Source: Narthecium ossifragum
Lineage: Eukaryota > Streptophyta > Magnoliopsida > Dioscoreales > Nartheciaceae
Direction of reading: 5' to 3'
Assembly: GCA_963920575.1 (NCBI GenBank)
Contig: OY986973.1
Location: forward strand, 17,160,062 to 17,224,061
Length of the DNA: 64,000 nt
Shown: piece by piece, positions 55,051 to 64,000 of the stretch
Position numbering within the stretch: the stretch's first letter is position 1
Layout: each line of letters begins with the position of its first letter
Translations under genes and position numbers: made by a program
Notes under the pieces: model-generated
Database searches by the model: none
Told to the model about the DNA's origin: nothing
What the model saw: only the letters and a program-made list of their open reading frames with translations

Positions 55051-56030
55051 GGCCCCTTTGGGGGAATTTTGGGATCCTCTCTTATACTTTTTCTCAGCCT
55101 TTCCTATTTTAAACTCTTTTTACCTAATTTAGAATAAGATCTTTTCGGAAGAGATCCATCGGAGAAGAGCTTCATCAACCTCCATTTTTGGATCAAACCC
55201 CCAAGATGAGTCACTAAACTCTTAGCTTAGGGATTCTTATGATGTAATAAGGGTTTCTATTAGGAAGTCCTAGAATTTAGGGCTTTTACTACTTATTTGA
55301 ATGGCTGTATGGATTGGATTGAATTTCTATATGAATTTGGTGTTGTTTTCATTCTTGGATGCTTGGATTGCCCTATTGTACCCTAGATCTAGGTCTATTG
55401 TATGCTAGGGCTTGGATGGAATCTCTCGTGAGAGGGATTCCTGTTAGAACCATGGATTCTCTCACGGCGAAGGATTATAATCCAAGATTGGACTAGATTA
55501 TTGTGCTGGAATCACCACCAATCTATTCCTAACCCTCCACCCATCCTATCCTTGTGGTTTTGGCCATCGAGGTGCTAGAACCACCTCACTATCACACCTA
55601 GATCCATACCATATTAGCTCTCTCGTGACGAATCCCTCCTAATTAGAGGATTTGTTAGCGGCGATCACAACTCATCGTTAGGTCGCCGATCCTTAGACGA
55701 TTGCTCTTGCCTACGAGGGATCTTAACCTGATCCTCGGAGAGCGATAGGTGGAACTAGCCATTCGCCTATCGACAATTGGATTTAACCATTCAAATTGGG
55801 TGGCATGCCCTTATTTTAGGAAGACCTATTAGAACCCTTGTTATTGATTGAGGATCCCTCGGCCATTCTTCATATTTGATCACGTTTTAGCATTAATTTT
55901 GGTTTAGTTTATTTAAAAACCCAAATCTAAATCTTTTCCTCCAACTTCTTGGTAGACGACCATGCTTAGTATCCCACTTCAATCCTAGTTTCTTCCCTGT
56001 GGATCAACTCGGACTCACCACTAGCTATCC

Positions 56031-58310
56031 CAAATAGGGGTGAGCAAAACCGAACCGAAATCATAGAACCGAACCGAACCGAAAAATTCGGTTCGGTTTT
56101 TCGGTATATTCGGTTCGGTTCAGTTTTTTATATGTTAAAAATTCGGTATTCGGTTCGGTATTCGGTTTTTATTTTTCAAATTCGGTAAATACTGAAATAT
56201 TTAATGTAAATATGTAATATACTAGCATGGGCTCGTATTACTCATAGTCATTGGATTGAGTCGGGTGACTTACTGACTCGGGTCGAGTCATCTCGGAGCC
56301 TGACATTACATCTATGATCATGATGCCTTATTGCCTGATGCCATGCCCTATTGCCATTTGCCCACTCGTCGAGCCGATCCCTGATGCCATGCCCTAGCCC
56401 TCCAAGTTCCAACCACGGGTTGCGCCGCTGTGGCGACTGGTAGTCCCTACTCCCTCCTCCCGGACCAGTCCCTACTCCCTCCTCCCGGACCTCCCGTCCT
56501 CCGACGGCCGACAACGGACAACACCCGCTCGGCCGCTCGCACGCGGCGGCACGCCGGCACACCACCACCAGGTCCAACACTAATGGTTAGTTCTCCTCAC
56601 CTTTTTCTTTTCTTTTCTTTATTTCCTCTCTCTTTTGTTCCTTTCTTTTGATTTTTTTTTGTCTGCTGCATCCTCACAGATCTTTTGATTTCCCCTGTTT
56701 CTTGAGCAGTGGCTGCTACCCATGTGAGTTTCCCGATTTCCCTTGTTTTCCATGCATCTCTCACATTTCTTTTGATTTTGTTTTGGTCCGTTGTTTTGAT
56801 TTTGCTTTAGTCCGCTACATCCTCACAGATCTTTTGATTTCCGTTGTTTCTTGAGCAGTGCTACTGCTACCAGCCTACCAATGTGAGTTTTCCGATTTCC
56901 CCTGTTTCCCATGCATCTATTACATCTATGATCATGATGCCTTATTGCCTGATGCCTTATTAACTTAAATCTGTTTGAGGTTTGAGGGTGGCTCCAGAGG
57001 ATTAATAGCAGTACAAAGACACCTAATCCTAATATATTCTTGTCGTATATATCCTACTGGCCATGATAAAACATCGACCTAGCGTTGACAAGCAAGTCAA
57101 TAAATATCTGGAAGAATCTAAATTAAATTCTTTATGTACCGGTAGAATCAATCATCGGTAGCTTAATTGCTAGGAATGGCACTTAGTTAGTTGCCAGACA
57201 AGTTCTATATTTAGCTAAGAACCTGCATGAATTATTTGAGTTTTCAATTTCTAAGTGCTTAAAGCTTTTGTTGTCTAGTCTAGACTCTAGAGAGGGGGGT
57301 GCATCACATGATCATATTTAATTTTGCCTTAGATCTTTAGGAAAGATGATTTGAGGACATGTCTTTTACCTTGACTTTGAGAACTTAATTAACCAGCAAT
57401 TAAAAACACCTTGAAGCCTAGCTAGCTTTCTAATGATGGAAAGAGACCTTGTTCAAAATGTGATTGCAAATCCTTTTTCTAGACACATTTTGCTTGACAA
57501 TTTTTCTTTACTTATGATTATTATACCCCTTTTTCCTTCCTTGCGTGACAAGAAGATCATTTAATTTGAGGGCTTGAAAAGAAAAAAAATTGTCTGGATA
57601 AACAATTGCACAGGACATGCAAATTACAAGATCTTCTTTGTGTTTGTAACTTATGTTGTGCCTGCATGCATCCATTCTATGGTACATCTCACTTGCTCTA
57701 TTCTTGGCAGCAATAAAGTGGCTCCTTCAAAACTTCATATGTATGTCATTGAGATAATTGATTGCTTTTTATTGTATATGTTGATACTGACGATTCTCTA
57801 ACATCTCGGCAGATTATTTCTGGAGTTTTTATGAATGCAAGTGGAGCTAGTTTTGTGCAATCATGGAGTTTTTATGAATGCAGAGGGAGTCAGTTATCTT
57901 GCCATCGTGGCCTGCACCAAATAAGGGAAGAGAGGGCGAGGAAGAGCCACCATTGCTTATCAGGAAGGTGATGGGCTGAGCATAATGCATTAGTGATCTT
58001 GGTTTATGTAGTTTTCTGTATTAGTACTTGAGTAGTTTGATGTTGGTTTTTACATATTTGTGGTTGTCTTTTTGTACTTTGATCAATGTTAATAAAGATG
58101 GAGATGTTTCTCGCCCATCATGTGTAATAGTAGAAATAGAACAAGGGTTGATGAACTTGTTTGATTTTAAGGGCATGGATAATATCATAATAGCATGAGA
58201 TCAAGTATGATCACTGGACCTGCAATACTTCTTCTATTTTGTATTGTAAAAAAAATTTCGGTTCGGTTCGGTTTTTAGGGTAATTCGGTTCGGTTCGGTT
58301 TTAGATTAGG
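56031..58310. mobile_element. hAT-like non-autonomous insert with CCGAA arms
   Basis: It starts near TAGGGGTGAGCAAAACCGAA and ends in TTCGGTTCGGTTCGGTTTT. Both ends are rich in inverted ACCGA pentamers. The body has a GC-rich 5' exon-like part (56390-56580), a T/C-rich intron-like stretch and spliced-leader-like pieces, but no transposase. A 38-bp segment is exactly repeated (56305-56342 and 56919-56956), and CCTCACAGATCTTTTGATTTCC is nearly repeated at 56670 and 56820. Exact ends and target duplication were not resolved. Short frames such as 57574-57801 are unrecognised. Confidence 0.55.
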
Positions 58311-58382
58311 AGTTTGATTATAAATTTCTAATTTTGATCAGGCGCGTTAAGCCGCGACACTTTCCACGCATTATCAAAATTT

Positions 58383-58400
58383 TGACACCATTGCCGGGGG
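58383..58400 (+). other. Primer binding site, tRNA-Asp type
   Basis: TGACACCATTGCCGGGGG lies six bases after the LTR end. It matches the usual Athila site complementary to the tRNA-Asp 3' end (TGGCGCCGTTGCCGGGG) except for three G-to-A changes, which fit decay of methylated cytosines on the other strand. Confidence 0.8.
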
Positions 58401-58640
58401 ATATAACTAGTTTTGAGTTGCTTACTTAGTGTAGTTTTCTTTCCAATTAGTTGTTTTTCTTTTGCTTACTATATAAAAGATCAAAAATAGAATCGTGTTA
58501 ATATTGCCATATCATTTTGTGATCATTAGGGGGAACGATGAAGCATCCCTCCGAGCGGCGGAGGAGCGATCGTCGACAACATGTCACCGAGATTGCACTG
58601 TTTGTATTTCTCAACCTTGTCAGCTCTTCGTGATGTGTGA

Positions 58641-61600
58641 ATGAGTGTACATGAGGATTCAGATTTTAATATTACATTGCAAGCATTTTTGGATTCTCGT
58701 GTTGCATCGCATAAACTATTAGATCATCCTCATTCATCCATGGATAACCCCGATCCTCTTGATCATCTCAAACCTATGGCCAATCTTCACCAACCCGAGA
58801 ACCAAGGTCGTAGGGCCATGAAGGACTTCTATATCCCTAATTCTTTCACCTCAAATTATTGCATCCAACCCCCGGTAATTGAGGCGTCCCATTATGAGAT
58901 TAAACACAATTTCTACAATCTTTGTCGGCCTTTCATGGATTATCCCACGAGGACCCCTACAACCATATCAAAGAATTTATTTTAATAAGTTCTACGATAA
59001 GGGTCAACAATTTTCCTGAAGATGATTGGAGACTCAAGTTGTTCTCCTTCACTCACAAGGGCAAAGCCAAATATTGGCTTACTTCTTTGGAACCTCGATC
59101 TATCTCAACTTGGCCTCAATTACAAGCCCAATTTCTTACTAAATTCTTTCCAATTACCAAGACTAATGATCTTCGGCAAGAGATTGAGATTGCATTCTTT
59201 AGACAAGCCGATGATGAAGCGTTCCATGAAGCATGGGATCACTATAGAAAACTTCTTAGGAAGTGTCCCCATCATCAATTTCCTCAATGGGCCATAGTAG
59301 AAAATTTTTACAAAGGTCAAAGGAGAGGTACCAATTGACTATTGATGCTGCGTGTGGGGTAGTCTTTATCACTAACCGTCTTGATGATTCTTGGAAACTT
59401 TTTGAGAAACTTACCGAGAACTCCCAACACCATTCCTCTTCCTCTAGCACAACCGAGGGTCTTCAAGTCAACCTACTCCTAGAATTCTTGAGCTTAATGA
59501 GTCAACCCGTCTTGCCCAACAAGTTGACGCTTTGAGTAGGAAGCTTGATCAAGTCCTTACCCAAACTACAAATCAAGTTGCTTCCTCTAATCCTTCGTTG
59601 CCCTCATCTTCAGGGGAACTTTGTTTCTTGTGCTCCACTCCCAGCCATGATGTAACCGATTGCCATTTGGCATGTCATTACCAGGAGCTAGTGCAAGAAC
59701 ATTTGAATGCAATCTATGGTCAATCCAAGCCGGCCTATGATCCTTATTCTAACACTTACAATCCCGGTTTACGAGACCATCCAAATTTTTCTTGGAGGAC
59801 ACCCGGCCAACAACCAAATTCTTTCAACCCAAGGCCTCCATCCATGGGCATTCAAGCCCCAAATTATCCTCCAAAATTCCAATCGACATATCCTTCTAAT
59901 TCTCAAGGCCAAGCTCCTCCATTCCAACCGTCATATCGGCCTCCCCAAGCTTATTCTCCCCAAGCACCTTATCAAGCTCAACCACCTCAACCTTGGGGAT
60001 CTCGGCTATATGGGCCTTCCCAATCTCAAGTTCCTACAAGCCAACCTTCTCATTCTCAACAATCAAAGAGAGACCAAAACATTGATGAGAGACTTTTGAA
60101 GGCCTTGGACTCTTTTGAAGCTAGTACCCAATTACTTCACTCCCATTCTCAATTTATAGCAAAAATGGAGGTGCAATTGGGCTAATTGGCCAATGCCATC
60201 TCAAGAAGGGAAGAAGGGAGATTGCCTAGCCAACCCATTCCCAATCCCAAAGGCCAATATTCTATTGATTCATCCCCTGAGCAAGTTCAAGCCGTCACGA
60301 CCCTTCGGAGTGGTAAAACCTTTGTCGATGTTGAGAAACCTACGGAGGATACTCTTGATCAAGAGCATACATCTCATTCGCATCCATCTCAATCTCATGC
60401 ATCATTAAATGAGGATTTGCACGCATTTATGCAACCAAATGCATCACATGATATGCCTATTCCAAACCCTCATGATCCCATTGAAGATTTGCATGCATCT
60501 CCAAACATGACATCATCCAAGGATACCGAGCCAAATCCTAAGACATATGTTCCTAAGGTTCCTTTTCCCGAGGCTCTAGTGGGCCCGACTTCAACTCCAT
60601 TCAAGAATCCTAGATTTGATGAAATGGAGGTGTTCAAGAAAGTCCACATCAACCTTCCTCTTCTAGATGCCATTAAGCAAATCTCATCTTATGCTAAGTT
60701 TCTCAAGGAGCTGTGCACTCATAAAAGGCAATCTAGGTCTCATGTTTCTAAGAAAAATTTCTTGACTTGACAAGTGAGCTCAATTCTTCGATGCAACCTT
60801 CCTCCTAAGCTTAAGGACCCTAGGACCCCGACCATCTCATGCACCATAGGGGACCGTGTGATAGAGGGAGCATTGTTAGACTTGGGAGCAAGTGTGAATC
60901 TCATGCCTTACTCCTTGTATTCCAAGTTTGGCATAGGTGAGCTCAAGCCTACCGTGATGACTTTGCAAGTAGCCGACCGATCTATTAAGACCCCAAGGGG
61001 TATTCTTGAGGACGTGCTAGTCAAGGTTGATCGATGTGTCTTCCCGGTGGATTTTGTGGTTTTAGACATGGAACCCGGGATTCAAACCAAGAAACTCGTC
61101 CGCATAATTCTTGGTCGACCCTTCTTGGCTACAGCCAATGCTTGCATTAATTGTAGGGACAGCATCATAACGGTCACATTCAGTAACATGGAGCTTCGCC
61201 TAAACATATTTCATGCATCTAAGCATCATGCATACGATGATGATTGTTTTATGGTTAATGCATTGATGAATGATGATGAAGTGGATAATTGTGTTGACGA
61301 TGCAATGCATAAATTGTTATTGAGTGAGGATACATCTTATGGAAGTTTTGAAAATGCTTGTGATGTGTCTATCTTGAGTGATGATGTTGTTTACAAGCAA
61401 GATTTGCCGGATTTGAACATCGATTTCCCGAATTTAAATGTTGATTTTCCGGATTTGCACGAGGGGAATGGCGATTTCAATGAATTTGCATCGGTGTTTA
61501 AGCTCGATAGTGATGATGTTTCCAAGGATTCTAATGCTCTTGATTTTTATGATGACGTTTGCGAAATTTCATGGCGAAAACCCCCAATTGAGCCTTTACC

Positions 61601-61979
61601 TTCCATTTCTTCAACTCCGACTTTACCATCTTTGGTTGTACCACATTCTCTAGAGCTCAATACATTACATTCCAATGTCAAATACGTCTTCCTTGGACCC
61701 GAACACACTCTTCTTGTGATTATCTCTTCTTCGTTGACCAAATCCCAAGAGTTTCAACTTCAAGTCCTTAAATTACATAGAAGAGCTATAGGGTGGTCCA
61801 TCTGTGATCTTAGAGGCATAGACCCCTCGATTTGCATGCATCGCATACATTTGGAGGACGAAACTAAATCTATGAGGGAGATGCAACGCCGCCTTAATCC
61901 TCTCATGAAAGAGGTTGTGATGAAAGAGGTGATCAAATTTTGGATGTGGGTCATATACCCTATTTCGGATTCTAAATGA
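58641..61979 (+). pseudogene. gag: Athila-like gag and protease, frameshifted
   Basis: Gag starts near 58641. The conserved retrotransposon gag region follows (58922-59338; FPEDDWRLKLFSFTHKGKAKYWLTSL, TWPQLQAQFLTKFFP, FHEAWDHYRKLLRKCPHH). A CFLCSTPSHDVTDC-type knuckle lies near 59628 and a long proline/glutamine/serine-rich stretch at 59700-60180. The protease (60774 onward) has DLGASVNLMP in place of the usual D-S/T-G-A and ILGRPFLATANA, followed by an acidic linker and the start of RT (RRLNPLMKEVVMKEVIKF). Frames shift near 58970 and 59330, and stops occur at 60183-60185 and 60768-60770. It ends at 61979 where RT is cut off. Confidence 0.88.
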
Positions 61980-62147
61980 AATGGCCCCTTCAAAGTCACT
62001 CAAGTCTTTCCTCATGGTGCTATTGAAATCCATAATCCCAAGTCCGGTTCCACTTTCAAAGTAAATGGCCAAAGGTTGAAACCTTATGTTGAAAATCCTC
62101 TCACCTTAGAAGCCACCATGATCTTGAATGAACCGAATTATGAGTGA
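61980..62147 (+). pseudogene. Integrase C-terminus joined directly to RT start
   Basis: After YPISDSK and a stop the same frame reads [17 protein letters not shown]...[12 protein letters not shown] to a stop at 62147, which is the GPF-type end of integrase. About 2 kb or more of RT, RNase H and integrase is missing by comparison with the Athila pol at 2-3226. The junction falls at a short sequence (TCTAAATG) that would occur in both SDSKW of RT and RSKW of integrase. Confidence 0.85.
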
Positions 62148-62501
62148 TTGTGTATGCATTGTGTCGAGCTAGAGACGGTAAATCAAGCGCTTTATAGGAG
62201 GCAACCCATCCTTTCTTCGTATTTTTGATGATTGTGTGTTTGCAATTCCCTCTTTGCATGTTTGATTGTTTTTCCAATTATTTGCATGTTTGATTTTGGT
62301 GTGTTTTTGAATCGATTTTTGTTTGAATGATTGTGATGTCAAGATTGTTTTTGTCGAATTTGTGTGATGATTGATGAATTGACTGGATTGGAGTATTTCT
62401 ACTGTGGTATTTTGATGCCTAAGGAGCCTAGTATTCATGTATGAGGAGTGTGGGGCAAATTCCGAGGTTTTCAGCCCAGTTTTGCGTTTTTGTACGCCAA
62501 A
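62148..62501 (+). other. Post-pol spacer
   Basis: No gene. It starts with a phrase (GGAGGCAACCCAT) common after pol in this group, followed by T/G-rich sequence. Confidence 0.55.
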
Positions 62502-63173
62502 GATCGATCTTTCGAGCGTTGAAGATCGATCCTTTGGATCCAATTGAATAGAAACTAAAGCCAGGGTAAGAATGATCGATCTTTCTTACACATTTAATTG
62601 TGACAGATAGATGGTTTTTGCGTTATCGATCTTTTCGTCCCTACAGGATCGATCTTTCTAGCGTATTTAAATATGACAGAGATAGTTTTTGGATGATTGA
62701 TCTTTCATTTGGAAAAGATCGATCGTTGTTTGGACTGGTTTTGACGCTGAGGCTTGGTCGAGGAAAGATCGATCTTACTTGATCTTGAAGATCGATCTTT
62801 CTTGCGCATTTAATTGTGACAGAGAACTGGTTTTTGGGTGATCGATCTTTTATCACTTGATGATCGATCTTTTAAGAAGTTTCTGTAATTCTCAGAGACA
62901 GGAAGATCGATCTTCCCGCATTGAGGATCGCTCTTACCTTTTTCCCATCTTAGCCGAGAGGCCAAGTAAAGAAGACCGATCTTTCATGCGGAAACGATCG
63001 ATCTTACTTACTTGTGCACGTCAACACACCCTTAAGCCAGATCCTATGTGTGATGTTGCCACGTGTTAAAAGATCGATCTTTCACTTATAAATGATCGAT
63101 CTTTTGCGGGGATTGTTAAAAAATATATATATGCGGCAGACCGACTTAGGGCTCACAAGCCCTAAGATCGATC
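62502..63173 (+). repeat. GATCGATC palindrome array in the internal 3' region
   Basis: About fifteen exact GATCGATC copies occur in 670 bp (including 62502, 62524, 62574, 62647, 62717, 62767, 62790, 62840, 62862, 62905, 62996, 63072, 63094 and 63166), mostly with AAGATCGATCTT arms and often paired 22-23 bp apart. The array lies outside the LTR but has the same arms as the array in this element's LTR. Confidence 0.9.
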
Positions 63174-63862
63174 ATTTCCTCTCCTTTTCTTTCTTTACCC
63201 CGCCGCTGCCTCTCTTCGTCTCCACCTCCGACCGTCACGTCGCCTCTCCTCCAACCAAATCAAGTCGCCTCCTACCTCCCAGTGCTTCCATGACCTCTCC
63301 CCACCACTCCCCTTCCCTCAATCGACCCCAGCGCAGCTACATTTCCCCCACATTTACTCATCTCCTCCCACCGGCTGTGCTTCCTCTTCCGACGAGCTTC
63401 ACCGGTTTTCAAATTGTCTTCGTCAGCCACATTCTTCATCCCTCTTCACCTCGTCCACTCTACTCACTCCCGATGGGCCGCAAGACGGTCGCAGCCACCA
63501 AAGAGCCCGCCGACAAGGCGAAGGTTGCCGCTTCCTCTTCCACACCACCGGCAAGGCCTCCCTCCGCTCCTTCACTGAGGCTTCCAGCACCTCCGGCCAG
63601 GCAAGCTTCATCTACACCACCTTCACGACAAGCTGCTACCCCTCCTGCTTCTTCAACACGGCCGGTCAGGACCACGAGAGCTACGACCACATCTTCCATA
63701 CCTCCTGTGAGATTCAAAAGGAAAGCGCTAGCTACACCTTCTTTCTCAAATCCTCGTCAGTCCAAGATGCTTGTCCTTCTAGCTCAGCGGTTTGCATGTC
63801 GCCTAGATGCTTGCTTGGTAACATATTTACTTTTTAGGTTTCTTGCATCTAGGGACATGTAG
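63092..63862 (+). CDS. Unrecognised proline/alanine-rich frame, Tat/Athila accessory-like
   Basis: The open frame is continuous from 63092, but a more credible start is the methionine at 63473 (MGRKTVAATKEPADKAKVAA). From there the protein is lysine-rich, then proline/alanine/serine/threonine-rich (STPPARPPSAPSLRLPAPPARQ), then basic (VRFKRKALATPSFSNPRQSKM). Short basic, low-complexity starts of this kind occur in accessory genes located after pol in plant gypsy elements. Those genes usually continue into a conserved domain, which here is not seen before the stop at 63862; an intron could follow. No function is assigned. Confidence 0.35.
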   Translation: MIDLLRGLLKNIYMRQTDLGLTSPKIDHFLSFSFFTPPLPLFVSTSDRHVASPPTKSSRLLPPSASMTSPHHSPSLNRPQRSYISPTFTHLLPPAVLPLPTSFTGFQIVFVSHILHPSSPRPLYSLPMGRKTVAATKEPADKAKVAASSSTPPARPPSAPSLRLPAPPARQASSTPPSRQAATPPASSTRPVRTTRATTTSSIPPVRFKRKALATPSFSNPRQSKMLVLLAQRFACRLDACLVTYLLFRFLASRDM

Positions 63863-64000
63863 TACTAGGGGCTTGTTCTTGATGATAGACTACATCTAGG
63901 GGTTAGTTATGTTTTTTGTTAGTTGGTTGGAGCGTATTCTTTCTGTGTTTGAAGGGTGGGAAACTTTTTGTACTCCATTTCTTCACTTTTGTGTATGGTT
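63863..64000 (+). other. Window end, no feature
   Basis: T-rich sequence continuing the Athila-like element. I see no gene. Confidence 0.4.

Larger units (their letters stand above)
54471..58376 (+). repeat. Athila-like 5' LTR with hAT-like insert
   Basis: It starts TGAAAAGTGCACAAATCACC and ends ACGCATTATCA. 54471-56030 is LTR with palindrome array, TATA box and a long non-coding R-U5 part. About 56031-58310 is a foreign insert. 58311-58376 is the LTR end. Alignment by eye with the reverse solo LTR at 8394-9960 supports both ends. Confidence 0.8.
54471..64000 (+). mobile_element. Athila-like element with internal pol deletion, open at window end
   Basis: It has a 5' LTR (54471-58376, containing a later insert), a PBS (58383-58400), decayed gag and protease (58641-61979), a direct jump to the integrase C-terminus (61980-62147), and a 3' region with a palindrome array and an open frame running toward the window end. 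Its LTR is related to the solo LTR at 8394-9960. It interrupts a hAT; the left target duplication would be AGACG (54466-54470). Confidence 0.85.

Noticed and set aside
62502..63173. 3' LTR of the last element
   Set aside because: The palindromes match the LTR array, but the TGAAAAGTGC start, the CAACGG block and the TATA context are missing. The region is internal, and the 3' LTR lies outside the window.
1..64000. Endogenous pararetrovirus or other viral insertion
   Set aside because: All RT regions carry Ty3/gypsy integrase and LTRs. No movement protein, coat protein or pararetroviral order was seen.

Overview
The window is nuclear DNA of a flowering plant and consists almost entirely of nested transposable elements. 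The evidence is plant-type Ty3/gypsy elements (Athila, Tat and a chromodomain-bearing Tekay/Del-like lineage), plant hAT and MULE families, and one host gene of the ZIP zinc/iron transporter family. The GC-rich coding part of ZIP exon 1 suggests a monocot, but I cannot name the species. No intact host protein gene, rRNA or canonical tRNA is visible.

Layout. 1-6156 is the 3' part of an Athila-type element (decayed pol, tail and complete 3' LTR) inserted into a dead MULE (6157 to about 8393). 8394-9960 is a solo LTR of a related family with CTAAG duplications. 10167-11333 is a TTA-flanked Harbinger/Tourist-like element with a large AT-rich hairpin. 11740-18589 (minus strand) is a three-exon ZIP pseudogene; its third exon is split by a 3.4-kb hAT (12039-15440) with a perfect 8-bp duplication. 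A hAT-like end begins at 19441.

19577 to about 52090 is a giant Tat-lineage element on the minus strand, about 18 kb once later insertions are removed. From right to left it holds a truncated 5' LTR, PBS, gag, protease, RT, RNase H with a second RNase H, integrase, an antisense (+ strand) plant-mobile-domain gene with its own promoter, the PPT and the 3' LTR. Its 3' LTR carries three insertions of one chromovirus family: a pol-bearing copy at 20249-25705 and solo LTRs at 26562-29055 and 29344-31350. Its pol region is interrupted by a solo LTR of another family (38939-41285) and by an Athila solo LTR (45003-46733) that itself carries a foldback MITE (45183-45445). A zf-BED hAT pseudogene follows (about 52100-54470). 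It is cut by a last Athila-like element (54471 to the window end) whose LTR contains a hAT-like insert and whose pol has lost RT to integrase.

Most notable signals. (1) Arrays of GATCGATC-centred palindromes whose outer arms differ by family but stay self-complementary; they lie just upstream of LTR TATA boxes in several families. (2) A CAACGG...AGATCTAATCC block between array and TATA. (3) A chromovirus insertion that shows the U5-type LTR terminus, inverted, at both ends with a perfect 5-bp duplication. (4) The antisense accessory gene of the Tat element. (5) Exact target-site duplications that give the order of nesting.
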